Below, piece by piece: positions 11,944 to 23,567 of a stretch of 64,000 nucleotides of DNA. The DNA comes from Saccharina japonica (lineage: Eukaryota; Sar; Phaeophyceae; Laminariales; Laminariaceae). The first letter of the stretch is position 1, and every line of letters begins with the position of its first letter. Under the pieces are notes generated by a model. The model saw only the letters and a list, made by a program, of their open reading frames with translations, did not search any database and was not told the DNA's origin. The stretch is from assembly GCA_008828725.1 (NCBI GenBank), contig MEHQ01000010.1:384271-448270 (forward strand). Direction: 5' to 3'. The position numbers were made by a program, and so were the translations under genes.

Positions 11944-13359
11944 CGGCGGATTGCTCATAGTTGGCGTCCGTTTGAGGGTATGGGGCGCGTCACCATCGCC
12001 CCTCGCCCCACCCTCCTCCCCACCCCGTGCTCCTAGTCGGTCGCCCACGGCCAAAATATGAAACCCAATCTTGCAGGGCGGTGATGCCCAGCGCAGTGTT
12101 CGGCCGGTACACGAGCGACTTGGGAGCTCTGAACACGAGAGGGGGCGGACGGGGGGGTAACGGGGGGGGGGGGGCGTACTCATTTGTTGATTGCCTTAGT
12201 CATTTGACCATTGACCATGCATCCCTTTCGAGACGGAGCACCCTTCCTACTCCTAATAGAGACACCTCCAACATGTGGGCGTTCATTACGCTGTTTCCAT
12301 ATACTACAAAAAAAACTTTTGCTACTCCTATCCCCTTCCTGTTTCGCCTCCTTTGGCCACCATCTATCTCCTAAGATAGCGATCGTTTTCTCGCTACGAT
12401 TTAGTGTACCAAACTTCTCCATATCACATTCGACTATTTTCCTCATTTTCTCTTCTAACACATCCCGTTCCTCCTTGCACGGGGGGGGGGGTACTCATTT
12501 ATTGCTTGCCTTAGCCATTTGGCCATTGACCACGCATCTCTTTCGACATGAAAAAAACGAAACAAACACAGCGTATGGCGCGGGGCAGAGAAGCTCTCCA
12601 AGTATGTGCACGGGCTGGGCTATTGGCTGAGTGTGGAAGGTGGCGGGAGGGGCGCATCGTCTGGGAATAGCAAGTGCATCCCGAGCGCACATGCTACCAT
12701 GCACACCCAGTCAGTAGCGGCACGTGTAGCCGGTAGAGAGCGGTGAATAGTTGGACAGGCAGCAGTTGTCAGCGGTGGACAACAGTAGACATCAATGGTC
12801 ACCAGTACACCAACAGTTGATAGCAATAGAGTGCAAAATGCGGTAGTAGACGACAGTAAGCAACAGCAGGCGATAGCGGACAGCAGTAGACGGCGGCATA
12901 TAGACAAGTGGGGGGGAAAGAGAAACCGAAGTGAAAGTTAGCGTCACATCCAGTCATCTCTGTAGACGCCGCCGGCTGACTGGCAGGACAAGGGTGTAAT
13001 GCTTGGTCGTTTTTCCTTGTCGCCCATCCCGACCCGCTGCCTTCGACAGCTTGACACACAATCAGTACTTATGGTGTAGCCATAACATGAAAATATGTAG
13101 GTGACACCTAGGAATGACTGCTGGGCCTAGAGGCAACCTAGTCGAACGAAAAATAGACCACGCCTGCTGCACTTGAAGCGCGGAGAGCCACGTCTTGCTG
13201 TGCGCTACTGCTGTTATGCTGCCACAGAACCTCGCACACCCCACCCCGCGCAGGAAAAAAGGAGCACATCATCAGTGCCAGTAAATCACGACGGACAGGA
13301 AGGCTACCTCATTTTTAGTAGTGCATTTGTAGCCGCTGCCAATCAAGGTCGTCTCACCG
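11944..13359. repeat. Gene-free stretch with two poly-G-headed direct repeats
   Basis: Two copies of a roughly 75-bp unit, at about 12161-12240 and 12479-12552. Each starts with a run of more than 10 G, then TACTCATTT, a GCCTTAG motif and CATTGACCA. Homologous-looking poly-G/TACTCAT units occur at 56868-57130. No coding exon is recognised between 11944 and 13359. Confidence 0.6.
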
Positions 13360-15260
13360 GCGCTTCATAGGTACCTCACGATCATTCGGAAAAAAGCCCT
13401 CCTCGAACTCGAGGAGCTTAGCCACGACGCCGTCAAAGTTGCCCCCGTTCTCCGAGCCCCTCCCACTCCTGCCCCCGCCGCCATCTCCACTGATGCCGCC
13501 CTCTCCGACACCGTACTTCGCCCGTCAGCCGTCGGACTTCGACGGCGCTCTTTCCTGCTTGCCTCTATTGGCGGTCGCCGCTGACTTCCCCACGTCAGCG
13601 CACAATGGTACGGCCCTACCGCCACCGTCACTGCCACCGCCCTCCTCTCCGGTCTCGTTCCGTTCCTCCGTGCCTTTCCCACTCCCGTTCCCCCAATCCC
13701 CACCCCTTCTCCTCATTGCTCGGTCGAGAGCGAGGCACAGGAGCAGCATTCCGCGTCGGCGCCAGGCCCTCTTGTTCGCCAGCAGTTTACCGCCTCTCAG
13801 TCGCCAGCAGTTCGTGCACGCGTTTGGCATTATCCGCGCTGGGTTTATCTGGAAAGACGCTATCGCCGACCACCTCGGTCGCGGTCTTACTGTCGCTGTT
13901 CAGTTCGGACGGGTCGGCGCCCCAACTCAGGAGGAGGTCCACCGCCTCGCCCGCGTCCGGTGTGCCGCCATTTTCAGCCGTTTTCAGCCGCGCAGTGCAG
14001 CGGCGGCTCACATTTACGGTTGGCGTCGTCTTCCGCCAACGCCCCGACGGAGGCGCCGTGCCGTAGGAGCGCGGCCATGGCCTCGAGCGCGAGAAAACAG
14101 GCAGCATAGTTGAGCGGGGTAATAATAGTTTCGTGTGGCCACGCCTGTGTGGTGATGCTGGCCCCGGCGTCGACGAGGGCGTCGATGGCGCCCGGCCGGT
14201 TCAACCGCGCTGCGTGGTGCAGGGTGGTGCTGCCGGTGTTATCGCAGGCGGCGTCCAGGTCCACGCCGTGTCGGGAGAACTCTCTGGTCACCTCGACCTG
14301 GCCAAGGCAGGCAGCAATATCCAACGATGTAGCCGTCTTTGCGGAGGGTGGCATCCGCACCGGCGGTTAGCAGGGCTCGCGTTGCGCCGAGGTTGCTGAT
14401 TTCGGCCGCCATGTGGAGGGGAGAGAGGCCGGTGCCGCCCGCCGCGTCCTTCACCGCTCTGTGCTGCAGGAGGATGGTGAGGTCGCCGGCATCCTGCCTG
14501 CAGAACGCCAAATGGAGAGGCGTGGACTCCGCGGTCGATGGAGCGTCAATGTCGGCTCCACCAGAGGGGAGCCAAGGGCGTAAAAAAAAAAGAGAAAGCG
14601 ACACCACACTCGTAGGAAGGTCAGAATGAAAAACAAACCGGATCGCTGTGATCACAGGACGAAATGAGCGAAAACCGTTTTTTTTCGTTTTTTGTTCCCT
14701 TTTTTAACTTGGTTCTAGAGACCCCCCCTGTTTTTTTTTCGATGGTGGGGGGGGGGGGTAAATAAATAAATAAATGACTTATTGTTTCCTGGGATCACAA
14801 CGGTCCGGTTCTCTCCTCTAATATAGGGGGAGGGGGTAGTGGGGTGTCTGGGATTCAGATCCGCGCATACCCTTGGGGGAGCAGGTCGATGACGTCCGCT
14901 AATAGATCTGCCCGACCGCACAGTACGGCGTTGTGCAACGCCGTACATCCACGGGGGCTGGCATCGTTACGTCTACACCATGCTCCAAGAGGACTCTCAC
15001 GACTTCCAGGCACCCCATGAGAGAGGCCGCATCCAGCAAAGATAACTCGTCCATACCGTAGCGGAGGTCGGTGTCCATGATCGCGGCCAGGGGGTCCTTC
15101 ACCACGGAGAGAACACCGAGCGTCGCCGCCTTGAGGAGTGGGGTCATTCCCAGGAAGCCATCGGCCTCCTCCTCGATGAGCAGCTCGACCATTCTTTCGC
15201 AGTTGAAATTTGCCAATTCCATCACGTCAATTAGAGTCTCTATGCTGCGATGAGGCCTCG
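13360..15260 (-). pseudogene. Ankyrin-repeat protein gene broken by several frameshifts
   Basis: The minus strand encodes consecutive ankyrin repeats (ESTPLHLAF, LSPLHMAAE, TTLHHAARL, EPPLHCAAENG), but the frame shifts at least three times. Near 14965 HGVDV continues as NDASPRGCTALHNAV one frame over. Near 14335 ADATLRKDG continues as TSLDIAACLG. At about 13971-13990 a perfect 10-bp tandem duplication (TTTTCAGCCG twice) shifts the frame inside CAAENGG. A probable intron lies at about 14570-14870 (GTATGC donor). Further downstream, in other frames, come AWRRRGMLLL and FDGVVAKLLEFEEG, which I take as the original C-terminus. The ankyrin identity is clear; pseudogene status assumes the frameshifts are not sequencing errors. 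Confidence 0.72.
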
Positions 15261-16634
15261 TCAGAAGCAAGCAAGCGGCCAACACAACACAAGCAGCCAA
15301 GCCACCACTGCTTGCAATAACTCACAATCCTATTTGGGACATGGCAAGGTGTTACAAGTGATCGTAAGGCGGTTGAAAACGTGTTTTTTCCCACGATATA
15401 TTTTTTCCTTTTTTTGTTTTATTATGCACCTGTGCTGCTAGATACTGCTGTACACTACGAGCTGGGCCAGCCAAGACTCTGCTAGAACAGTCGATCGGCT
15501 ATGCCCCGCTCAATAATGCGTGTTTTGACGTGATGTTTTGACACGGTGTTCCTTATGTACCAACCAACCTTTTCGATGCCATCCCTTTTTTTATTTCCCC
15601 CCCCCCCCAGGATATATGACCGATCCAACGATCCGTAAAAATGAAAAAGTGGTCATAACTAGTCCGAAAAAAAGAATACAAAGAAGGGATGACACGGAGT
15701 ACATTTGCATGTGTGTTTCAAATACGTGGTAAAAAAATCAGTTCGAAAAGCGAAAAATTGAGCGGGGCATCGCAGTAAAACTGCCGTTTTCGTAATTACT
15801 TGTTTTCAGTACTGAATCGTTTTTTTTTGTTATATCTCTTGATGGGTGATGAATTGGGCAATGCAACTGACATCGATCGTCTCCTTGTGTCTCAAGCATT
15901 GTCTACACCAATTTTCAGCTCGATCGGGAATGGCGATTATTTTAGCTGTCATGTGGAATTAGCGTCGAAATCTGGTAAAAAAACATAATTTTTGGTACTT
16001 TTGGGTTTTCGCGGATATCTCGGCGAAATCGAGTCGTTTTGTTTTTAAGTTAAGAAAAGTTCATATACTGTTTTTTTTTGCATCTCCAATAACATGTCAG
16101 GAACATCTCTGCCAAATTTCTAAGTCTAACTCGCAAAATTGGCGGCGCTAGAAGCTCACGACAGAAAATCCGTTTTATGGCTGGCCCAGCTCGTATGCGC
16201 TGCCGCCCAGCGAGAGAAAGGCGAATGCTCATTCGTAGACTGGGTTGGGTTGTTTGCTTGGCTTCCGTGTAATCTATCTGCGGTTCTGGGCAGTGAGCCG
16301 GAAGATGAGACATGGCAGATGGCCAGGAGTCCTCACAGCGATAGACAGAGAGAGATGGTTTTAAAATTTGAATTTGAAAAAAACATGTTGCCGGTACATT
16401 GAGGCATATTCCCGGTACATTTTGTTACTCAGCTTCAGGTCGATTTACCCCTAGCGTTGAAAGCCAACATTTCTCCACAAGAACTTCCTTTCAGAGAGGT
16501 TGGTTGTTGGTTGATGGTTGCCTCTCGGCACCTGCTTTGCTGCTGTTGTAAGGCTTGTTGAACGTATCAGTGGTCATCCGACAACAGCACGCACCCAGGA
16601 ATCAGCTTCGTTCTTCTGAAAGCCGTTCCTAAGC
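15261..16634. other. Intergenic stretch, no gene recognised
   Basis: AT-rich with homopolymer runs (poly-C at about 15598-15609, many poly-A and poly-T runs). No domain, splice structure or repeat copy is recognised. Confidence 0.5.
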
Positions 16635-19600
16635 ATGAGGAAACGTGTCAACATGCATCGGTTGGGGCGGGACATGAGTCATAGATTAGCAATGCTCAGG
16701 TGAGTGGTGTTCCTCAAGCATTTTGCACCTCTTTCTTGTCCTTTTGTCCTTTCTGATTGTCCATGTATCGATTCTTGGAGCAAGGGAAAGCAGGCCTTTT
16801 CTGGGACGATGTGCTGGTGCTGGGCCCTTTTGCAGATACGGCACAGCAATCGCGACCAGTCGAACTCTTCCAGTTAACAAGCCAGTGTTTGCTGCAGGGC
16901 AAAACTGATACCTGGTACGTCGCATACAGGAGTGAATGTAACCAAGCAGTACGCGTACGACAAAAGTACAAAAATCTGGCAAGCGGAGTAGCCCTCTCGT
17001 AATCGTGAGATGGAAGTAGCAGTGCTGTACGCGTACGAGTACAGGTACTCATAAGATTTACCTCGGGGTACCTGGTATCATACAGATTGGAGTTCGAGTG
17101 CACACGAATACAACAGCAGCAGAACAGCAGAGTACCATCGTCCTCGTACGCGCTTCGTGCTCGTACGCGTATTGCTGGTGAGCTCAGAGTCAATCGTGGT
17201 ACGAGCGAACAGATAAAGCTCCATCGCGATATCTCCAACATGTTACTCGTATACTTCGTATACGAGTACTTGCAAGCCGTTTGTGTGGTGTGCTGACTCG
17301 GCTGACTGGTAATATTGTAATATTCTGCTGGTGTTTGGGCGTGCCGTCCTCCGGTAGCCGTTCTTATTTGTTGCTCCTGTATTCGTAATTCGTAATTCGT
17401 ACCCTGGTATGGATTTGTTCCTTGCTTCCCTTTCAGGAACATGGTGACCTCCTTCATCTATCACGAACGCATCCGAACAACGGTGCCGAGAGCAAAGGAG
17501 CTCCGCAAACTCGCGGACAACATGGTCACTCTGGCCAAGAAAGGTCAGTGCTGCTCACTGTTTGCAACAGACTGTAGATACTCGTACGTATAAATATAGC
17601 GTGCTGGTTCCGCTACTCAATCGTATGATAGTGCCGCCTGCAATGGCGCCTCCCACTCTTGCACAGGACAGGATACCCAGTACGGTAAGTAGATCTCCGC
17701 CTGCAGTAGGTTTATTGGTGCTCATTGGAGTGTTGTATACTCGTAGTAGATCTCCCATGCTATCTATATCACATGCCCCTTTTGGCCCCCAAGCAGATAC
17801 CAGGTACCAGAGAGTTATGAACTCATTTGAAGTGTGTACGTAAATTATCTTCGGTGCGATCAGGGTGTGACTGCGCAGCGAGCAGCGATACAAGTGCGTA
17901 GGCTACGGTGCGCTCGTGTCGCACAACTCTTGCGTTGGAGATAGGACATGTGCCATGGCCTCTAGCACATGTGTTCCATCCCATGAACCAGACCTTATGG
18001 GTTACGTAAGTACCTGGTATGGCCGATGCCGCAATCGTCATTTACGTTGATCACTCCCCCCCTCTCAACTCTCGAATCCCAACAATAATTGAACCATGCA
18101 ACTGTGCTCACAGACCAGTTGGTAACTAAAGTAATCTACATACCAGCCCACAAGAGCTATCTGTCCTACAATAGTAAAATCGGTGCCAGATACAGCAGTA
18201 CCGACTATTAATAGTGCCGTATTGGTTTGGTATCATAACGTGGCGGTGCTCCTTGAATGGGCCTGTTTACCGACCGTTATGCGACGATTCGTGACACCGT
18301 CTTATGATACAAATGATTTCTCTGCGTGGATATTCTTAAGCTAAACCCTGTATGATACACCTAGACTGCCGCAGTGATTCATGTAAATATGTTGAAGAGC
18401 GACCCTTATGTAGGCGGGGTTAGCGTTGATGCCTTATAAACCATATGTAGCTGCACCTAGCGCGACGTCAGCTGGTGACAACTAACAGTGCGTAGTGCAT
18501 TGTACCAGGTAGCAAAAGGGGCCCGTGGTCACAAGGCATGTTCGTCGTCGGAAAGGCGAGAAGCCTGGTATATTACAGACATAAATACCCGTACCGATTA
18601 AGCTTCACGAATAGAGCTCCGAAATAGCTCCATTCGATGCAGCTCGGGAAAATAGCACCGGCAGTCTCCAGTTCCCTCACTGCACAAACGCCAAGCCTCG
18701 AGCGGCTGCGTCCTCCTGAGACTCTTCGAGCCCGAAACACGAACGCTGGACACAAGCAGCAAGATATTGAGCAGTTAGTGCAAGACCCGCCTAGGTCCCC
18801 GCGACGTGACGCCCCGAGCGATAAACCAGAATTTAACTATATGTTCCCGCCCCATGCTTCGATACTAGCCAACCGTTGCCACACCACTCTCTGGGCAACC
18901 TTACCTACCTGGCACAACAGTAGACTGCTGCAGTAGTATACTGTCTGACCCTTTTCCGCTCTCGCCTCCGCTAACAGCAAGCCCAACTCGACGCGCATCG
19001 CAACGATGTCCGGCTGTAGGCTTCGACAAGGATCTTGCCAATTTTGACGTGAACTTGGCATCGCCGCCGTAAATGTCCCTCACGGAATTTGTGCTTCCGA
19101 CTTTCCATACAGACAAAGCTGGCATCTGCAATGCAATGGTTCGTCCTCATTTCAACGTGTTGCCAGTAAAAATTTGAGGCTGACGACAGCCTGTACTGCT
19201 CTCCCAATTGTTGTATCTCTCCATAGGCACACCGCATCACCAACGGCAAGCGCAATCGGTCATCAGAGAAAATGGAGCAGTGGTTAAGCTCTTCGAGGTT
19301 CTTGGACCAAGATACAAGTAAGCCCTGTAGAACAGAACGATATGGTGCTGCCAATGTTATGTATAGTAGCGAGATCGATGGGATGTTGGGATGTGGGGAG
19401 CGTACTAGCCGAAACGGCATATTTGGTTCTGTGCTCCTAGAACAAGACAGCTATCTGGTGCACTGCTGTTTAGCTTGAGCGCAGCCGAATCCCATCTATC
19501 CCGCGATATGACGCACTCCTGCTTTACAGCTTGCGCGTAGCTGAATGTTAGCGTGTTTCAGTGTGTTTTGCTACGTTAGTGTCGTATGGCAAACGTAGTA

Positions 19601-20742
19601 TCTGTTCATTGGCCAGAAAACATTATTGCAACTGTCGGTTTGATCGAGGGTGGATGTTTGAGTACGCCTCACCGCACGTAGTAGCGTTCGAACAAAATGT
19701 TTGACACTCGGAAGCAACGCTTGCGTGGTGGCTGTCATGCTGGCACAGTCCTGCTAAAAACCCGCTAAGTCGGCCCGGCATGTTTTTATATGCTCAGGTA
19801 TCTACCAGAATGTAAGCAATCTAACGGTTTTCGTTTCCTATTTTTTTCTCAGGGAGCGGCCAGGAGGTTACACGCGCGTGATGAAGTTGCAGAGGCCGCG
19901 CACAGGAGACCAGGCAGACATGGCCATCATAGAGTTTGTGGACAGGTGAGTCGTTTGCTCCAACTAACGCTTTGCTAGAAGTGATAGGTAAAATCTCCAT
20001 GTTAGGGCACCGGGGACTCTTTTCTTGTCGTTGAAATTGTACTTGCCTGGTATCCGACTACAATTTCGTCTCCATTTTATACCCACCACGAAAACAAGTC
20101 ACCCGCCGCTGCGATTGAGGTCCCAAGACAAAGAGGCTGCTGTGTTACAGTCCTGTCCAAGTAATGTCAAGTCACCCTCTCTCCGGTTCGCTCTACTCGA
20201 CGATTACTTGAAGTGCGCCCGTCTGAGCGCAGTTACTATTTTATGATGGCGTATTTTTGAAGAACATCCATGACAGTTGTGTTGCCGTGGGACAGCCGTG
20301 GTAGTGGTACGAAACATGACTTGTCGTGCAGGTTTTGCGTTTCTTGTCTCGCGTGAAACGGTGCAGCACTGACCCCTTCAGTCGGCGCAATAGAATCATC
20401 ACATCATAACATCATGACATGTTAATACAATCATCACATGTTTGTAACATGTTAATAACTTGTGAATAGTGCTGGGTAACAATACTGCTGTCGTGGTTGC
20501 GAACACCATTACGAGTAGGCAGGTTAAACCCACTTGGCCTGATGCACTCACCTCTCCTTATATTTCATTATTGCAGTGTTTATTATAGTACTGTATCACA
20601 CCAGTCTGAGACACGACTTCCGCGCACTGACAGGGATGGAGAGCTGCGGCCAGCGAAGCAAGCCGGGCAAACCCGCGGGCTATTGGACTTGATAGAAGAC
20701 GATTCATCAGCTCAAGACAACAAGACATCTGGAACGGCTTGA
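16635..20742 (+). CDS. MRPL17: Mitochondrial large-subunit ribosomal protein bL17m (five exons)
   Basis: Structural protein of the mitochondrial 50S-like subunit near the exit tunnel. Exons: 16635-16699, 17437-17543, 19227-19317, 19853-19945, 20634-20742. All four junctions match in phase, giving 154 residues. The product follows bacterial L17 throughout: [20 protein letters not shown], then [20 protein letters not shown] and [16 protein letters not shown], then [36 protein letters not shown] and [10 protein letters not shown] short polar extension ends the protein. There is no separate presequence; the basic N-terminus may serve for import, as in other protist bL17m. A plastid L17 is less likely because no signal peptide is present. 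Most exons are under 110 nt. Introns are 0.5-1.7 kb and contain ACTATTAATAGT and other dispersed palindromes. Confidence 0.92.
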
Positions 20743-21967
20743 CGTCTCACTCCAACCTTGCGGCTCGGGTGATTTATTTCGTTTGCGCTGGCTGCTCGTA
20801 ACGACTTCATACTGCCATGTGGCACGTAGAGAAGATGAAAGCATTGAGACAAGACGGGGAGATATTGGCCGTCGTCGGTCTTGTGTAATGTTGAGCTTCG
20901 CCAGCAGTAGTGTGGGTTAAACGTGACCGCGTGTTTATGCATCTGTACGTGCGTTTTTATTTTCCGGTAGCTGTATTGTTTTGCGCGTTGGTGCCTGGCA
21001 ACGTATTATAGGAGGTTGCTTGTCTCTTCCGGAGGAAATGCAGTGATTTCCGTCCGAAATGCCTCATGGGCACAAATGTTCAAAACACAACGGTGTCTTT
21101 GCGCGGGATGACGCTCTAGAGCCTGCATTGATAGCAGTCAGAAAACTGCGGGCACGAAATGTCTTTCTCTATATGGGGGTGGATGACACAACGAGGCCAA
21201 CCATTTAACGTGAAGGTTCACCTTGTACGCGCCAACCCATCGAAGTGAGATGATGAGGTACTGCATTGGTAGATATGATGAGGTACTGCACTGGTAATGC
21301 TTTTTGGCTCAGACTCGCCAATCACCAACAATAGAACGAGGACCGGGAGAAAGCGCAACGATCGACCGCACGTTAGTCCACTGTCTTCTGGTTCTCTGTT
21401 GGAGCATAAAAAAACTGGGCTTTCAGTGCCCGATATTCGCCGTATGCAAACATTGCGCACTTGAAATTTGTCGCGAACTCGGTTGCAAAATAGAATTAGC
21501 GTATTACATTTACGAGGTATGCTTGAGGTATGTGCAGTATGTTAAAAAATCGCTACAGCTGGGAGTACATACAGCAGTATTCATCGTATCGACGGTGAAC
21601 TCGGGGCGCCTGATGTGACACTAAAAAGGCTTGCCGTTCAGTAAAAAGTCCCTACACCTGCAGGTACTTACGCTCTTGTTTGAGAAAGGTGCGAGTGGGC
21701 AGGTTACATGCAAAAACAGATACACTTGAGCTTCAGCAGGTTCAAGATATCGTTCGTGCACTTTTATAACGTAGTTCGTAGGTAGCTTTCTTGTCACCCG
21801 ATCAGACTAAGCGAAAACTTATCGGTATTATACCATATACGTACGAGTGTCACGTTCAACGTTGGGTTTCCTTGATAACCTCCACTTGGCCTGAAAATTG
21901 TGGTTGTGTTTCGTAGAAACTTTTGCAAGACACGACACCATATATTTCTTCGGTGATCGAGCGAGAC
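20743..21967. other. Intergenic region downstream of bL17m, no gene recognised
   Basis: Tail-to-tail space between bL17m and eL22. Bases 21138-21175 are an inverted copy of 10428-10462 (GGGCACGAAA...TCTTTCT). A short direct repeat (GATGAGGTACTGCA) occurs at about 21252 and 21278. No coding evidence. Confidence 0.5.
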
Positions 21968-22698
21968 TTAAGGGGCCTCTACGGTATTTTGAAAACAGAG
22001 CAAATAGAAAACAAACCCGTTTTTGTTTTTTCAGTTGCCGTACTATTTCTGGTACTTATAATGTTTACCTTTTCATGACTCCCTACGGAAAACGACCTTG
22101 CTCCAGTTCTAATTCTCGGGTTGCCGACATATATGAGTAGTTTTGGAGAGCCTAGGTTATGGTCAACATTTGTGTCTCAAGAGGCGTATCGGTCAGACGC
22201 GTTTTTCATCACGGAAAGTGCCTCTTACTCGAACAGTAATCGCTATCCCCCTGGTACCCAAGACGAATTTGAAAAATGGCAGTTTCTCCGGCTGCTAATA
22301 CTGCTTTAACTCAGATTTTCGACGAGGGCGCCGAGCACTAGTAGGTGAACCTACCCGGACCTCTAGTTTGACCGTCCGTAACGTTATACGTGGCCACAGC
22401 AGAGTGTAGATACCAAACAGGAGCTCCGAAACGATCAACGAGTCGAGTAAGAGGCACTTTCCGTGATGAAAAACGCGTCAGATCGATACGCCTCCTGAGA
22501 CACAAATGTTGACCATAACCTAGGCTCCAAAACTACTCATATGTCGGCAATCCGAGAATTAGAACTGGAGCAAGGTCGTTTTCCGTAGGGAGTCATGAAA
22601 AGGTAAAAGTTGTATCAGAAATAGTATGGCAACTGAAAAAACAAAAACGGATTTATTTTTTATTTGCTTGTTTTCAAAATACCGAAGAGGCCCCTTAA
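21968..22698. mobile_element. Foldback (long inverted repeat) element flanked by TTAA
   Basis: 731 bp including TTAA at both ends. The outer ends read GGGGCCTCTACGGTATTTTG and its inverted, slightly diverged partner. Inverted arms of about 255 bp run from 21972 to about 22230 and from about 22443 to 22694; the centre of about 210 bp is not symmetrical. There is no transposase frame, so the element is non-autonomous. The TTAA flanks suggest piggyBac-type mobilisation (inference). Related sequence fills 43281-44640 and its duplicate. Confidence 0.8.
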
Positions 22699-22783
22699 CC
22701 TCTTAAGAGCTGGTCCCCCGTTTTTGGGGACAAAACACTTGGAATTAGTATGGGATAAGTGTTTTCAGTTCTGAATGGGTTAA
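22695..22783. mobile_element. 89-bp palindromic MITE with TTAA flanks (copy 1)
   Basis: TTAA, then inverted ends CCTCTTAAGAGCTGG / TTCAGTTCTGAATGGG, then TTAA. It abuts the foldback element and shares its right TTAA. The central segment (GGGGACAAAAC, CTTGGAATTAGT) is shared with the copy at 61564-61652, which is exactly the same length. Confidence 0.7.
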
Positions 22784-23567
22784 CACTATCCACCGAGTTC
22801 ATCTCTGGACAATTCGATTCTGGCCACGAAAGCCCAAAGACTCTGATCATTCGGTACGTGGTCAGCCGAGTTGTTAAAGCGATACTGTACCCATCTCTCA
22901 TGCTCTCATTGAACCCACTCGGGTGCCAAGGAGGTCAGGCAATTCGCGTAAAAATGGTGCCGTTCGTATGTAACAACCATTTGGGCCTCGAGACGCGGAT
23001 AGTGGCGTATTATTTGACCTCAAGTACGTAGGAGTGAGCTTGTTGGAAGGTCTTCGACTAGTACAGACGCCTACAAGGAGATGTGCCTTACGGCTGTGCC
23101 TGGAAATCGAGACCCGAATATCAGTAAGATCTACACGAAGATTTGACGAAATAACCGTCGACCGAGTGCATGAAGACTCGGAACGCAAGAATCAGGAACA
23201 TCGACGTGAATACTCAATGATGAAGCGCTCGTTGAGCAAGTCAGATGGAGACGCGAAATATCAGGAAAATTCACGTCAAGAGTTGATTTGATGTAAAACC
23301 ATCGAACAAGTCAAAGAAAAACGCGAAACCCGAGCACAGTAATCGAGCAACGGTGAAAAAAAAGGTCACCGCTGTCGAAGAGGCCCAAAAGAAAAGACAT
23401 AATATAGCCCAGACCAGCACGCGCGTGCTTCCCATGCCATTTTTTTTTGTCGTTGTTATTAACTGAAGGCAACACTCATGAAAGAGTAATGCCCCCTGCT
23501 CCCCGCCGCAAAGTTTTCTACAAGAACCAACACGCCACCGATGTCATGAACAGCAGCTAGTAAAAGT
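22784..23567. other. Intergenic region 3' of eL22, no gene recognised
   Basis: No domain or splice structure seen. The last few hundred bases probably include the 3' UTR of eL22 on the minus strand. Confidence 0.45.

Noticed and set aside
13439-14113. 224-codon Pro/Ser/Arg-rich frame on the plus strand
   Set aside because: It is the antisense shadow of the ankyrin pseudogene's GC-rich sequence.
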